A DNA stretch of 64,000 nt from Petroclostridium sp. X23 (GCF_030013905.1 NZ_CP124862.1:2855051-2919050), one strand, 5' to 3'; numbered from the stretch's first letter, positions 54,034 to 62,264 are shown. Translations and numbers: made by a program. Notes: generated by a model from the letters alone, not told the origin.

Positions 54034-54083
54034 CCTTAAATTTAAGGGAAAGTACCCAATTCATCCCGTATTTACGCTATAAT
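54034..54083. promoter_or_regulatory. Divergent promoter region with CCTTAAATTTAAGG palindrome
   Basis: A perfect 14-bp palindrome CCTTAAATTTAAGG (54034-54047) lies in the space between the ABC operon and the two-component genes, with a similar ACTTAAGCTTAC just to its left. A perfect -10 TATAAT (54078-54083) faces the regulator gene but has no matching -35, which fits an activator-dependent promoter. Confidence 0.5.
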
Positions 54084-54099
54084 GATGATGGTGATAACA

Positions 54100-54819
54100 A
54101 TGAACGATATTTTTGACTGCAAGCTGCTGATCGTAGACGACGAACCGGAGCTGCGCAAGATGCTAAGTGAAATACTGAGGCGGGAAGGCTTTATGAAGGT
54201 TATTTCCGCCGCAGACTGCAAAGAAGCACGTCAACTCTTTTCGTCGGAGAAGCCGGAAGGCGTGATTCTGGATGTTTTCCTTCCGGATGGAGACGGTTTT
54301 TCATTGATGCGCGAATTCCGCACCATATCCGCTGTTCCCGTACTGTTTCTTTCCGCGCGCGATGAGGATGAAAACCGGTTGCTCGGCCTGGGGCTCGGAG
54401 CGGATGATTATATTACAAAACCCTTTCTGCCGCGTGAGCTGACTCTCAGGCTGAAAGCCGTCCTTAACCGAGCCTATTTCCCCGTCGTGCTGCGGAAAAT
54501 GAAAAAACCGGTTTTTTACCTTGGTGAAAACAAGGTTGACCTTAACAGCGGAACAATTATGACAAAGGCCGGACGGCTTACGCTCACGGCGAAGGAATTC
54601 GCCCTTCTTGAAAAGCTGTATGAAAACCGAGGGAACATCGTCACCGGAGATAGTCTGTGCCGCGCCGCTTGGGGCGACGACCTTTACGGGTATGAAAATA
54701 CGCTGATGGTTCACATCCGGCGTCTGCGCGAAAAGATAGAGCCGGAGCCGTCCACGCCCCGGTACCTGCTTACCGTACGAGGCCTTGGCTATAAACTGAC
54801 GGGGGTAGAAGACAAATGA
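54100..54819 (+). CDS. OmpR-type response regulator, LanR-like
   Basis: A 239-aa receiver plus winged-helix protein: LLIVDDEPELRKMLSEIL, phospho-Asp in VILDVFLPDGDG, KPFLPRELTLRLK, then LTAKEFALLEKLYENRG and VHIRRLREKIEP. It probably drives the divergent immunity transporter. The ATG at 54100 is chosen because earlier ATGs overlap the -10 box; if that -10 is used the leader is only about ten nt. Confidence 0.92.
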   Translation: MNDIFDCKLLIVDDEPELRKMLSEILRREGFMKVISAADCKEARQLFSSEKPEGVILDVFLPDGDGFSLMREFRTISAVPVLFLSARDEDENRLLGLGLGADDYITKPFLPRELTLRLKAVLNRAYFPVVLRKMKKPVFYLGENKVDLNSGTIMTKAGRLTLTAKEFALLEKLYENRGNIVTGDSLCRAAWGDDLYGYENTLMVHIRRLREKIEPEPSTPRYLLTVRGLGYKLTGVEDK

Positions 54820-56192
54820 AAAGCATGATGAAAATCCTGACCCGTTATGTACTTTCCGCAGCCGGGGTTACGCTTATTTTGCTTGTCATCAATTTCGCTG
54901 TACTGGTAGCATGGACGGTTCAGTCGGGCAAAATAGCGCAAAAAGACTACAGCGTTTCACAGCTTGCAAACGGCCTGACAAGATCTAATGGTGTTTTCAC
55001 ACTTTCCGAATCCGTAAAAAGTGAAATTGAAAAGAAAAATCAATGGGCGATGCTGCTAAACGATAACGGCAATGTGATCTGGAACAAGAATGTGCCAAGT
55101 GACGTACCGCTGACGTACTCTATTTCGGATGTGGCCTGTTTTACCCGCTGGTATCTAAATGATTATCCGGTCTATGTCTGGCGGCATCCGGACGGTCTCT
55201 TTGTGCTTGGCAGCGAAAAAGAGAGTGTCTGGAAGCAACATATTCAAATGCCGCAAAAAGTAATAGAAAGTACACTCGTATGGTTTCCCGCCGTTTTGAT
55301 ATTAAACGGCGTTGCGTCAATACTGCTTGCTTTGCTTTTCGGAATGCGCTTGTTTCGCTCTTTGAAGCCTCTGGCAAAGGGCATTGAGGACATGGCCGAA
55401 AAGCGGCCGGTGGAGCTTTCTATAAACGGTCTTCTCGGAGACCTTGCTGCGGGAATCAATAAAACTTCCGCACAGCTGGCAAAACAAGAAGCCTCTCTCA
55501 ATAAGCGGGACAACGCCCGCACAACATGGATTGCAGGCGTGTCCCACGATATCCGTACCCCTCTTTCTCTTGTTATGGGCTATGCAAGCCAGTTTGAGAA
55601 CGATCCCGAATTATCGCAGGCCAAGCGGGAGCAAGCCGGTATTATACGCAGACAGAGCGAACGGATCAAAACACTGATTAGCGACTTAAACCTGGCGTCC
55701 AAACTTGAATACGACATGCAGCCAATCCGGCAAACCACCGTCCCGCTGTCGGTGCTCCTGCGCAGCGTGGTCGCCGACTTTTTAAACGGCGGACTTAATA
55801 ACAGCTATTCAATTGACGTAATGATCGGCGAAAATGCACAAAACGCCATAGTTTCCGGCGACGAGGAACTTCTGAAACGGGCGGTTTCCAATTTAATAAC
55901 GAATAGTGTCCGCCATAACCCAAACGGCTGCACGATAAAGGTAACTTTAGAAATAGGTCTGGGCAATTGCTCTGTTAGCGTTTCCGACAACGGTGTCGGT
56001 TTCACACATAAGATGCTTAACAATTTAAATCACCCCATAAGTTCTGTCCGGCTGGAAAACCACGGTCTCGGCCTTACCATAGTACGGCAAATAATCAAGG
56101 CGCACGGAGGAACCACAGAGTTTCGTAATCTTCCCGAAGGCGGCTGCATTATTGTACTTTGCCTGCCTGTAAGCAATGCGGTACCAAATTAA
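54816..56192 (+). CDS. Sensor histidine kinase, LanK-like
   Basis: A 458-aa kinase with two membrane segments (about 11-33 and 145-172), a roughly 110-residue extracellular sensor, H-box AGVSHDIRTPLSLVMGYAS, N-box NLITNSVRHNPNGC and G-boxes SDNGVGFT and NHGLGLTIVRQI. It overlaps the regulator by 4 nt. The layout resembles NisK/SpaK-type sensors next to LanFEG genes, although no lantibiotic gene is visible. Confidence 0.91.
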   Translation: MKSMMKILTRYVLSAAGVTLILLVINFAVLVAWTVQSGKIAQKDYSVSQLANGLTRSNGVFTLSESVKSEIEKKNQWAMLLNDNGNVIWNKNVPSDVPLTYSISDVACFTRWYLNDYPVYVWRHPDGLFVLGSEKESVWKQHIQMPQKVIESTLVWFPAVLILNGVASILLALLFGMRLFRSLKPLAKGIEDMAEKRPVELSINGLLGDLAAGINKTSAQLAKQEASLNKRDNARTTWIAGVSHDIRTPLSLVMGYASQFENDPELSQAKREQAGIIRRQSERIKTLISDLNLASKLEYDMQPIRQTTVPLSVLLRSVVADFLNGGLNNSYSIDVMIGENAQNAIVSGDEELLKRAVSNLITNSVRHNPNGCTIKVTLEIGLGNCSVSVSDNGVGFTHKMLNNLNHPISSVRLENHGLGLTIVRQIIKAHGGTTEFRNLPEGGCIIVLCLPVSNAVPN

Positions 56193-56295
56193 TTAATATT
56201 CTTTTTCCCTTATGAGCAAATGGACATGATTTGTCAACGAGAACCGTGCCTATTGTTCTCCTGTAGCAACAACAATTTGAAGAAATTTAGAATTT

Positions 56296-56330
56296 AAAAA
56301 AGCTAAGTAAAATTACTTGCTCAGCTTTTT
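56296..56330. terminator. Bidirectional terminator, repeat copy 2
   Basis: AAAAAGCTAAG, AT-rich loop, CTCAGCTTTTT; one stem mismatch. It ends the kinase gene on the plus strand and the convergent lipoprotein gene on the minus strand. Upstream at 56246-56259 is GAACCGTGCCTATTGTTC, shared with 59243. Confidence 0.75.
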
Positions 56331-56358
56331 CTGATTTCCTGTGTTTCGTTATTCTTTT

Positions 56359-56865
56359 CTATTTAACTATTTTTTCTTGAACTATACCTTTCTCAGCATT
56401 TTCTAATATAACCGAATCATCTAACTGAAAGCTTATCAATTTCTTGGATTTATCTGCTTTTTGAATCAGTACGATTCCATTTTTATTATTACTTTTTTCC
56501 AAATAAACAGAAGGTTTTTTATCTCCTGGCTCCAAATCCTTTTTTGTAATATAATTATAAATTATAGCGATTTTATCATTTTGGGGATCATTTTTATTTA
56601 GGAAATTCTCAACTTTAATATATTCATTCAAATCAATTTCAAATGACTTAGCAATTTCATTATCTAACTGGCTAGTGTATTCTTGCAAATCTTTTTCGTC
56701 TTTGAAAGAACTCTCAGGCTTTGTACTACTCGAGCTTTCCTCTTTGCTCGTTGAAACCTCGAACTTACTACTACTTTTTGGTTCAGAAGAGGTTGTTTTA
56801 TCATTACAAGCACACAAGATAAAAAATAAACTTACTATACTAATTAACATCAAAATTTTTTTCAT
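56359..56865 (-). CDS. Lipoprotein with the C-terminal domain of the adjacent secreted protein
   Basis: A 168-aa lipoprotein: lipobox LCAC (Cys19), a Ser/Lys/Glu-rich linker (about 22-55), then a 110-residue domain. That domain aligns with residues about 165-275 of the next protein upstream: QLDNEIAKSFEIDLNEYIKV against NLDEHIASTFDIALNDYQKV, GDKKPSVYL against GDKKPSIYL, and IVLIQKADKSKKL against FIIMQKADGTNKI. Family unknown to me. RBS AGGAGG precedes the ATG. It follows the secreted protein gene by 155 nt in the same direction. Confidence 0.78.
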   Translation of the reverse strand: MKKILMLISIVSLFFILCACNDKTTSSEPKSSSKFEVSTSKEESSSSTKPESSFKDEKDLQEYTSQLDNEIAKSFEIDLNEYIKVENFLNKNDPQNDKIAIIYNYITKKDLEPGDKKPSVYLEKSNNKNGIVLIQKADKSKKLISFQLDDSVILENAEKGIVQEKIVK

Positions 56866-57020
56866 AATATATAGGACCTCCTATTATCTGTATATTTTTT
56901 CACAAACTCGAATTGAGAAATAATGAAAATCAAAAAGGATAACTCGAAAATCGTAATCCCTTTTAATTTCATTTGAATGTAGTTTAAATGGGCAATCTTA
57001 ATAGTAACATTGTAATTTAT

Positions 57021-57905
57021 TTATTGTTCACTTTTTTCTGCAACTATCTCAGTGCCATTATTTATTTTGCTTACCTTAGTAGAACCTTTTGATACTTCTT
57101 CATTATTAAACTTCACAAGTTTTCCTTTAACACTATCGTCTGATTTTTCAACCCAATCTTTTGATTTGCTCAACTCCAAATAATAGATTTTGTTAGTTCC
57201 ATCTGCCTTTTGCATTATTATAAAACCTTCACTGTCGTTCTTCAAATAAATAGAAGGTTTTTTATCACCAGATTCTTTAGGAATACTTAGATAGGTTTTA
57301 ACTAATTTAGCGTTTTCTTCAGTTTTTCCCAAATTTGAAATATTAACTTTTTGATAATCATTTAATGCTATATCAAACGTAGAAGCAATATGCTCATCTA
57401 AATTTTTATAGAACATTTCAAGCTCATTTTTACTATTTGATAAGTCTATAGATTCACTAACTATAGACTTATTAACAAGATTTGAAGAGGATTTTGAATT
57501 ATATACATAGGACACCGAACTAAAATCATAATATATATTATTGGGTAAAGAAGACATAATATAATAGCCCGAACCTTCTACTTCATATACAGATCCGGTA
57601 TAAGCATTTGCACTATACGATGCAGTTGCACTGCTGTAACCACCAGTTGTATCGGTCTCAACTGAATCGAGATAATTACCATTTCTATAATAGTCTCCAC
57701 GTGCTTGAATTTCCTTAATATTTGAAGCACTCTTACCACTCTTCAACATAGATTTCATTGCAACTTTACCAGTAGAAGAATTATAGCTTGCACCGCATGA
57801 GCTAATTCCTTGCTGCCGTATAGATGCAGCATCCACTACAATACCCATAGTGAAAATCGATAATGCTAATACACCTGATGCTAACATTAGTTTTATTTTC
57901 TTCAT
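57021..57905 (-). CDS. Secreted protein of unknown family, two-domain
   Basis: A 294-aa exported protein with signal peptide (1-27, cleavage after VDA). The N-terminal domain (28-155) is rich in Ser, Tyr, Gly and Thr (TGGYSSATASYSANAYTGS) and probably beta-sandwich. The C-terminal domain (about 165-275) is shared with the lipoprotein at 56359-56865. RBS AAAGGATG precedes the ATG. It lies downstream of the truncated luxR-like copy (58299-58365), the same order as 61970 then 60670-61632. Function unknown. Confidence 0.78.
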   Translation of the reverse strand: MKKIKLMLASGVLALSIFTMGIVVDAASIRQQGISSCGASYNSSTGKVAMKSMLKSGKSASNIKEIQARGDYYRNGNYLDSVETDTTGGYSSATASYSANAYTGSVYEVEGSGYYIMSSLPNNIYYDFSSVSYVYNSKSSSNLVNKSIVSESIDLSNSKNELEMFYKNLDEHIASTFDIALNDYQKVNISNLGKTEENAKLVKTYLSIPKESGDKKPSIYLKNDSEGFIIMQKADGTNKIYYLELSKSKDWVEKSDDSVKGKLVKFNNEEVSKGSTKVSKINNGTEIVAEKSEQ

Positions 57906-58251
57906 TATTTTATCATCCTTTCAAATTATTTATTTTGGCTCCCAATGAATTTTGTGAAACAAACTCTCCTCATTCTTATTGTTTGCCATGCATATAGGAC
58001 AAGTAACTTAACTACAAAAACTGCTCCTTGATTCCTTTTAGCTAAGCGGTATTTTAAAATCTGTTTTGTTTGGAGGTCTTATATGCATCATCACTCATCT
58101 CTCCCCTCATTTGTTCTTTATGCTTTTAATTAATCAAAAAATAAATAATCCTCCTTCGCTCAAGTAAGTCATTGGTTAAAAAATTTTAATTACTTCTGTT
58201 TATGTATTATTTTATATATTTTGTAATATTTAGTTGTTTTATTGGTATTAT
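57906..58251. other. Gene-free stretch upstream of the secreted protein
   Basis: AT-rich leader and promoter region with no convincing gene. The sequence joins the duplicated segment beginning at 58252. Confidence 0.5.
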
Positions 58252-58365
58252 CTTACCACAGCTTGTACCAGCTTCCTACTGTACTTTAATACAGTTTTTT
58301 ACTCTATAGAAATCAACTTCTTCTGCAAAGCTTTCACTATAGCTTCTTCACTGCGTTCTACACCC
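58252..58365. repeat. Duplicate of the luxR 3' end and downstream DNA
   Basis: This 114-bp segment matches 61922-62036 at all but two positions plus one single-base length difference. The coding part is identical. It ends exactly where the IS3-type element begins. Confidence 0.9.
58299..58365 (-). pseudogene. Truncated LuxR-type HTH gene, 3' end only
   Basis: On the minus strand this encodes only GVERSEEAIVKALQKKLISI and E, then TAA: the last 21 codons of the LuxR-type protein at 61970-62206. The HTH core is missing, replaced by the IS element. Its upstream part is not found on the other side of the IS. Confidence 0.85.
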
Positions 58366-58432
58366 TGACCCATACCCGATTTGCCGGACACACATGAGTT
58401 AGGTATAATATAATCATGTGGAGGCGATGAAA

Positions 58433-58720
58433 ATGTCAACAGGAAACAGGTATAGCAAGGAATTTAAGGAAGATGCAATAAGACTAGTAAAAGAAGAAGG
58501 CAGGTCTTCTATCAGTGTAGCTAAAGATCTTGGAGTCAACCCTCAAACATTAAGGAATTGGCTTAAAGAATATACCGATAGTCAGGACCCTCAGAAGACT
58601 AGGATAGCCGAATTAGAAGCAGAGCTTAGAGAAAAAAAGAAAAGAATCGCTGATTTGGAGATGACGAATGATATATTAAAAAAAGCTGCGGCAATCTTCG
58701 TGAAAGACAACCAGAAGTAG
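58433..58720 (+). CDS. IS3-family transposase OrfA
   Basis: A 95-aa protein with a helix-turn-helix ([36 protein letters not shown]) and a C-terminal leucine-zipper-like coil ([20 protein letters not shown]). It binds the IS ends and, by -1 frameshifting, is normally fused to OrfB. The ATG at 58433 has GGAGG 8 nt upstream. Its partner is defective, so the element cannot transpose alone. Confidence 0.9.
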   Translation: MSTGNRYSKEFKEDAIRLVKEEGRSSISVAKDLGVNPQTLRNWLKEYTDSQDPQKTRIAELEAELREKKKRIADLEMTNDILKKAAAIFVKDNQK

Positions 58721-59019
58721 CCTATCATTTTATTAGGGAAAACAGCTCCGTATTTCCGGTTGAGAAGATGTGCCAAGTACTTGATGTTTCAAGGAGCGGA
58801 TCCGATAGAGGGGTACAATATTGTAGCTATGATTACCAAAGATATCTAAAAGAACACAAAATGGTATGTAGCATGAGTCGGAAGGGGAACTGTTATGATA
58901 ATGCCTGTGCAGAAACATTTTTCAGCACGATTAGAGGGAGGCTCTTGATGCTTAAGAACATGCTGGCGGAGGCTCATTGTCAAGAGGACCGTGGAATAAA
59001 TGCGGAAATAATGGCATAA
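58705..59019 (+). pseudogene. IS3-family transposase OrfB, internal deletion
   Basis: The -1 frame relative to orfA opens with [20 protein letters not shown] and [12 protein letters not shown], the normal OrfB N-terminus. It then jumps in frame to [20 protein letters not shown] and [19 protein letters not shown] near the C-terminus. Roughly 130 residues, including the HTH_21 region and the first catalytic Asp, are missing; the second Asp (SDRG) and Glu (AETFF) remain. The residues after FFSTI do not look like OrfB. Confidence 0.88.
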
Positions 59020-59085
59020 TGAGAAATTGTAAGAAAAACGAAGATATTCTAACTGTAGAGTGTCCGTTTTATCGAGAAAAGGTCA

Positions 59086-59251
59086 CCCCTAGGCCTTCCT
59101 GTATTCAAGCCATCCGCGGCTTCACTCTTCGATCGCAATTTTGCAGTTTGCGCAATACCAAAAACTTCATAGATGAATTTAAAAAAGCTGAGTAAAATTA
59201 CTTCTCAGCTTTTTTGGGGCAAACTGCAATTAGCCTTTATTAGAACCGTGC
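59086..59251. other. Intergenic DNA with terminator copy 3 and REP-like motif
   Basis: Holds the hairpin AAAAAAGCTGAG/CTCAGCTTTTTT at 59181-59215 and part of GAACCGTGCCTATTGTTC (59243-59260). Both are shared with the 56241-56330 region, so this looks like dispersed-repeat DNA. No gene seen. Confidence 0.6.
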
Positions 59252-59395
59252 CTATTGTTCAGATTCTACATCTAATTGTTCTGCAAAAGGTTGAACAAAT
59301 CGCCATACTTCTTTTAAAAAATCTTTTGGGATAATATAATCGCCACTATAATTGCCTCCTGCCCCATTGTCGCACTGAACTTTCGTTACCCTCAT
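59252..59395 (-). CDS. Small 47-aa ORF coupled to the lipoprotein gene
   Basis: ATG at 59395 overlaps the lipoprotein stop (ATGA). It encodes MRVTKVQCDNGAGGNYSGDY then IIPKDFLKEVWRFVQPFAEQ and LDVESEQ. It is too short for most gene lists and has no recognised family. Coupling and a protein-like composition make translation plausible; its stop lies inside a REP-like motif, so it may be a truncated longer gene. Confidence 0.45.
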   Translation of the reverse strand: MRVTKVQCDNGAGGNYSGDYIIPKDFLKEVWRFVQPFAEQLDVESEQ

Positions 59396-60579
59396 TCTAA
59401 AATTATTGCTTTAAATCCCTTATACTCCCGCGTAATAAAATCGTGTTCTTCCCATAAAAGCATTTTACTATTGAACATTGTTTTAGTTACCTCTTTATTC
59501 ATATCCCGCGTTACAATAGGCTTTACTTCAAGGGTGTTAAAATCAAACAATCCTAATGCATTATGATGTGACTCATACCAAACCAAATAATTACCGTCTG
59601 ATTCTAAACCGATAAGTTCAAAGGGTTTAGCTATGTAGCCTTTATATAGTGAATTGCTATTTGTAATTTTTGCTGTCCATTCATTTTTGTCAATATCATA
59701 TATATATATTTCCGAATTTTCATTTTCTCCATCCGGTTTCATTCTACAAGCAATCCTATTCTGATTTAATACAGGTTTTAAAACATTACTGTCTATTTTC
59801 AACAAGCTTTTTTCCTTTTTTTGAATATCATAAAGATAGAGCTTTCCAAACTCTTTTACCGTATCAAGATCTGCATGTGAGATGCTATATGCGACATACT
59901 TACTATTTACAGATGGAACACTAAACCATATTGCATTTATTTCTTCTAGTGATAGCTGTATACTGTCAATAATTAATGTTTCTTTTGTTTTCAAACTATG
60001 TAACTTTAATAATGAATAAAAACCATTATTATAGTCCTGATTAGCAACATATGCGATATAGCCGTCTTTAAAAGAAAATTCATTCGGCGTAGCACAGTAT
60101 GCTCTGTCGCTGGGTGTAGTCTCTTCGCTTTCTTTTTCAATGATTGTTATCTCTTTTGTTAACATATTATATTCATATATTCCCCAATTTTTGCCGATTA
60201 TATTATTAGTTTCCGTCTCCCCATCTTCAACCCACACAATAGAATGATTATCATATTTAAAATTAACGGCACGTTGTCCCTCTGATAATTTTAGAATAGT
60301 TTCCTTTATGCCTGTTTTCAAATCAATTAATTTAAATATATCTTGCGAAATATCATATGCAAGTATACCGGAAGGTGAAACAAACCCAAAAAGACATTCA
60401 GTTTCCTTATCTATAAAATTAATATCAATAACTGAGAAATCAAATTTATTACTAATATTATCTACATGTTCAAAATTCTCTAATGTAGCAATACTAGATT
60501 CCTGAGAAGACTGAGTTGAACATCCGGCTAAAAGCATGATGATTATACATAACCCAAAAATAAAAGGTTTCAATTTCAT
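59392..60579 (-). CDS. Lipoprotein with beta-propeller-like repeats
   Basis: A 395-aa lipoprotein with lipobox LAGC (Cys20). The rest reads as repeated beta-strand blades (GILAYDISQDIFKLIDLKTG, WGIYEYNMLTKEITIIEKES, KLYLYDIQKKEKSLLKIDS, EIYIYDIDKNEWTAKITNS), the TolB/DPP-IV-like propeller pattern, without catalytic motifs. It may bind a ligand or partner at the cell surface. The ATG at 60579 follows TGGAG. It lies downstream of the C39-like gene, in the luxR-exported protein-lipoprotein order. Confidence 0.78.
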   Translation of the reverse strand: MKLKPFIFGLCIIIMLLAGCSTQSSQESSIATLENFEHVDNISNKFDFSVIDINFIDKETECLFGFVSPSGILAYDISQDIFKLIDLKTGIKETILKLSEGQRAVNFKYDNHSIVWVEDGETETNNIIGKNWGIYEYNMLTKEITIIEKESEETTPSDRAYCATPNEFSFKDGYIAYVANQDYNNGFYSLLKLHSLKTKETLIIDSIQLSLEEINAIWFSVPSVNSKYVAYSISHADLDTVKEFGKLYLYDIQKKEKSLLKIDSNVLKPVLNQNRIACRMKPDGENENSEIYIYDIDKNEWTAKITNSNSLYKGYIAKPFELIGLESDGNYLVWYESHHNALGLFDFNTLEVKPIVTRDMNKEVTKTMFNSKMLLWEEHDFITREYKGFKAIILE

Positions 60580-60669
60580 AAATATTCTCCATTCTAATAT
60601 TATCATAATCCTGTACATACCATTAGGGTAACCCTAATGGTATGTACAGAAATCTAAACAAAAAACACT

Positions 60670-61632
60670 TTAAAATACTAATCCAAGGGGTTTTGTAAGT
60701 GCTCCCATTGTTCTAAATGCAATAGTATGTCTGCCGTATGAGTTTGTATGGCTATATGAACCTTTTCCATTTGGATTGGGATCAATATAATAACAGTATC
60801 TATTACTATCGTCTCTATCATCATATCCATAACCTGCTACATAATGATATAACCCGTTTGCTGGGACAGTCTCGTAACCTTCCAATTTAGTACTCTTTGT
60901 AGAATACGTGTCATAAATTGTGCCATAGTTTGTGTTTAAGCACCCAATTGCTGCATCAGTCATACGTATAGCCCAATCCGTTGCAGTCTCTGAAGATGAT
61001 GACATAATATAACTGTAGTTAAATTTCAGTCCATTTGTCCCCTTATATTTATTTAAAGCATAAGGCACCTTATAAAGATATGTTTGTTTCGAACTATCTG
61101 TATCCATATAGTTCGAGCCTGCCAATATACTTTGTGATGTACTTATTCCCTTTCCTTTTAATACCATTGCTTCTGAAGCAGGACCATAATAATAATAGTT
61201 AATTTGAGCTTCGGGAGTCATAGTTACTGTTTTAATGGTTCCTCTTGTAGCTGCTGATGTTTGAGTTTTTCCGTTAGCACTATCGTCATAAGCTAAAAAC
61301 TCATCAGTAGTAACTCCATTTCCATAGTCTTTTAGAATTTCATTAAGTTCCTCCTTCATGCTAGTGATATCATTTTTTTCAATGGTTGCTTTTTGTTTTG
61401 AATCGAACTTTTTTAGTTTTCTTTTAATATTATTCATTCTTGTAAACGCCGCTAATTTTTCCTCTGCAGCAATTTTATCGTCTTCAGTCTGATATCCTGC
61501 ATAATGGGGTTCCGGCATATATCCGGTTTCATTAGGGCAATGATTTGTGGCTGCAAAAGATTGAATATTTAGGGAGCAGAGAAAAATTGCTCCTATCATA
61601 ATGGTTGGTACTATTTTCTTAAGTTTAACCAT
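60670..61632 (-). CDS. Secreted C39-like protein with Cys-to-Tyr at the active site
   Basis: A 320-aa exported protein. Signal peptide 1-27 (SFA-AT), a helical, Lys/Glu-rich propeptide-like segment (about 48-115), then a C39-like papain-fold domain. EAQINYYYYGPASEAMVL matches the C39 pattern Q-x5-C-GPA, but the residue at the Cys position is Tyr149 (codon TAT, 61186-61188); Gln143 of the oxyanion hole is kept. The His is in LYHYVAGYGYDD (His263) and the Asp in YYIDPNP (Asp284). It therefore looks like an inactive C39-type binding protein, or one with changed chemistry. The next gene is a lipoprotein. Confidence 0.75.
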   Translation of the reverse strand: MVKLKKIVPTIMIGAIFLCSLNIQSFAATNHCPNETGYMPEPHYAGYQTEDDKIAAEEKLAAFTRMNNIKRKLKKFDSKQKATIEKNDITSMKEELNEILKDYGNGVTTDEFLAYDDSANGKTQTSAATRGTIKTVTMTPEAQINYYYYGPASEAMVLKGKGISTSQSILAGSNYMDTDSSKQTYLYKVPYALNKYKGTNGLKFNYSYIMSSSSETATDWAIRMTDAAIGCLNTNYGTIYDTYSTKSTKLEGYETVPANGLYHYVAGYGYDDRDDSNRYCYYIDPNPNGKGSYSHTNSYGRHTIAFRTMGALTKPLGLVF

Positions 61633-61921
61633 GTTAACTCCTCCTATTCATGTTTTGGCTTTTATTAGTTAATATACTTATTTAGAAAAACATATAATAC
61701 AGAATATGTCGCGCGCCACTCTTTGTATTATCACTGAGTGTATATTTAACTCTACATGATATAAAACTCTTAAAACTTTGAGTAATATGTAAAAATAATC
61801 AGCTATAACCATTCATGGTGGTAATTGTAATTAATAGGCAACCTAGCTTCTAGAGGTGAAGCCTCATATATTACATTTTATCCCAGTTATGTTTTTATAT
61901 TTATTTTTATACTAATATCAC
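61633..61921. other. Gene-free region between the LuxR gene and the C39-like gene
   Basis: AT-rich promoter and leader of the C39-like gene. A hairpin GAAGCCTC / GAGGTGAAGC-like pairing near 61855-61875 is weak. The palindrome CTGTACTTTAGTACAG at 61949-61964 lies just beyond the luxR stop and is nearly the same at 58279-58294. Confidence 0.5.
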
Positions 61922-61969
61922 CTTACCACAGCTTGTACCAGATTCCTACTGTACTTTAGTACAGTTTTT

Positions 61970-62206
61970 TTACTCTATAGAAATCAACTTCTTCTGCAAA
62001 GCTTTCACTATAGCTTCTTCACTGCGTTCTACACCCAATATGTTATATATATTTGCCTTGTGAAATTTAACTGTTCTAATGCTGATATACAGTGCTTGCG
62101 CTATTTCCCTCTCTTTATATCCTTCAGCTATCATCTTCAAAATCTCCAACTGCCTTGATGTTAATTTAATAGCTTCTTTATCATTGCAGTCCCTGCGCTC
62201 TCTCAT
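61970..62206 (-). CDS. Short LuxR/GerE-type HTH protein
   Basis: A 78-aa protein that is almost only the LuxR-type HTH: LTSRQLEILKMIAEGYKERE, then IAQALYISIRTVKFHKANIY and NILGVERSEEAIVKALQKK. No receiver or sensor domain. The ATG at 62206 is far (15 nt) from AAGGAG; a second ATG at 62216 directly after AAGGAGAAA opens another frame that ends after about 11 codons. Its 3' end is duplicated at 58299-58365. It probably regulates the flanking exported-protein genes. Confidence 0.8.
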   Translation of the reverse strand: MRERRDCNDKEAIKLTSRQLEILKMIAEGYKEREIAQALYISIRTVKFHKANIYNILGVERSEEAIVKALQKKLISIE

Positions 62207-62264
62207 TTTTCGACATTTTCTCCTTATCTTTTGCCTTCTATAATATAAGACTGAAAAAAATATA

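Larger units (their letters stand above)
58366..59085 (+). mobile_element. Internally deleted IS3-family insertion sequence
   Basis: A 720-bp element. Left end TGACCCATACCCGATTTGCC... (58366-58391) and right end GTGTCCGTTTTATCG...GGTCA (59060-59085) form imperfect inverted repeats, 18 of 26 positions matching. CCC flanks both sides and may be a 3-bp target duplication. It carries intact orfA and an orfB lacking its middle. Full IS3 elements are about 1.2-1.5 kb. Confidence 0.8.

Noticed and set aside
51552..56192. Complete lantibiotic biosynthesis cluster
   Set aside because: No precursor peptide, LanB/LanC/LanM or LanT genes are seen; only immunity-type and sensor genes.
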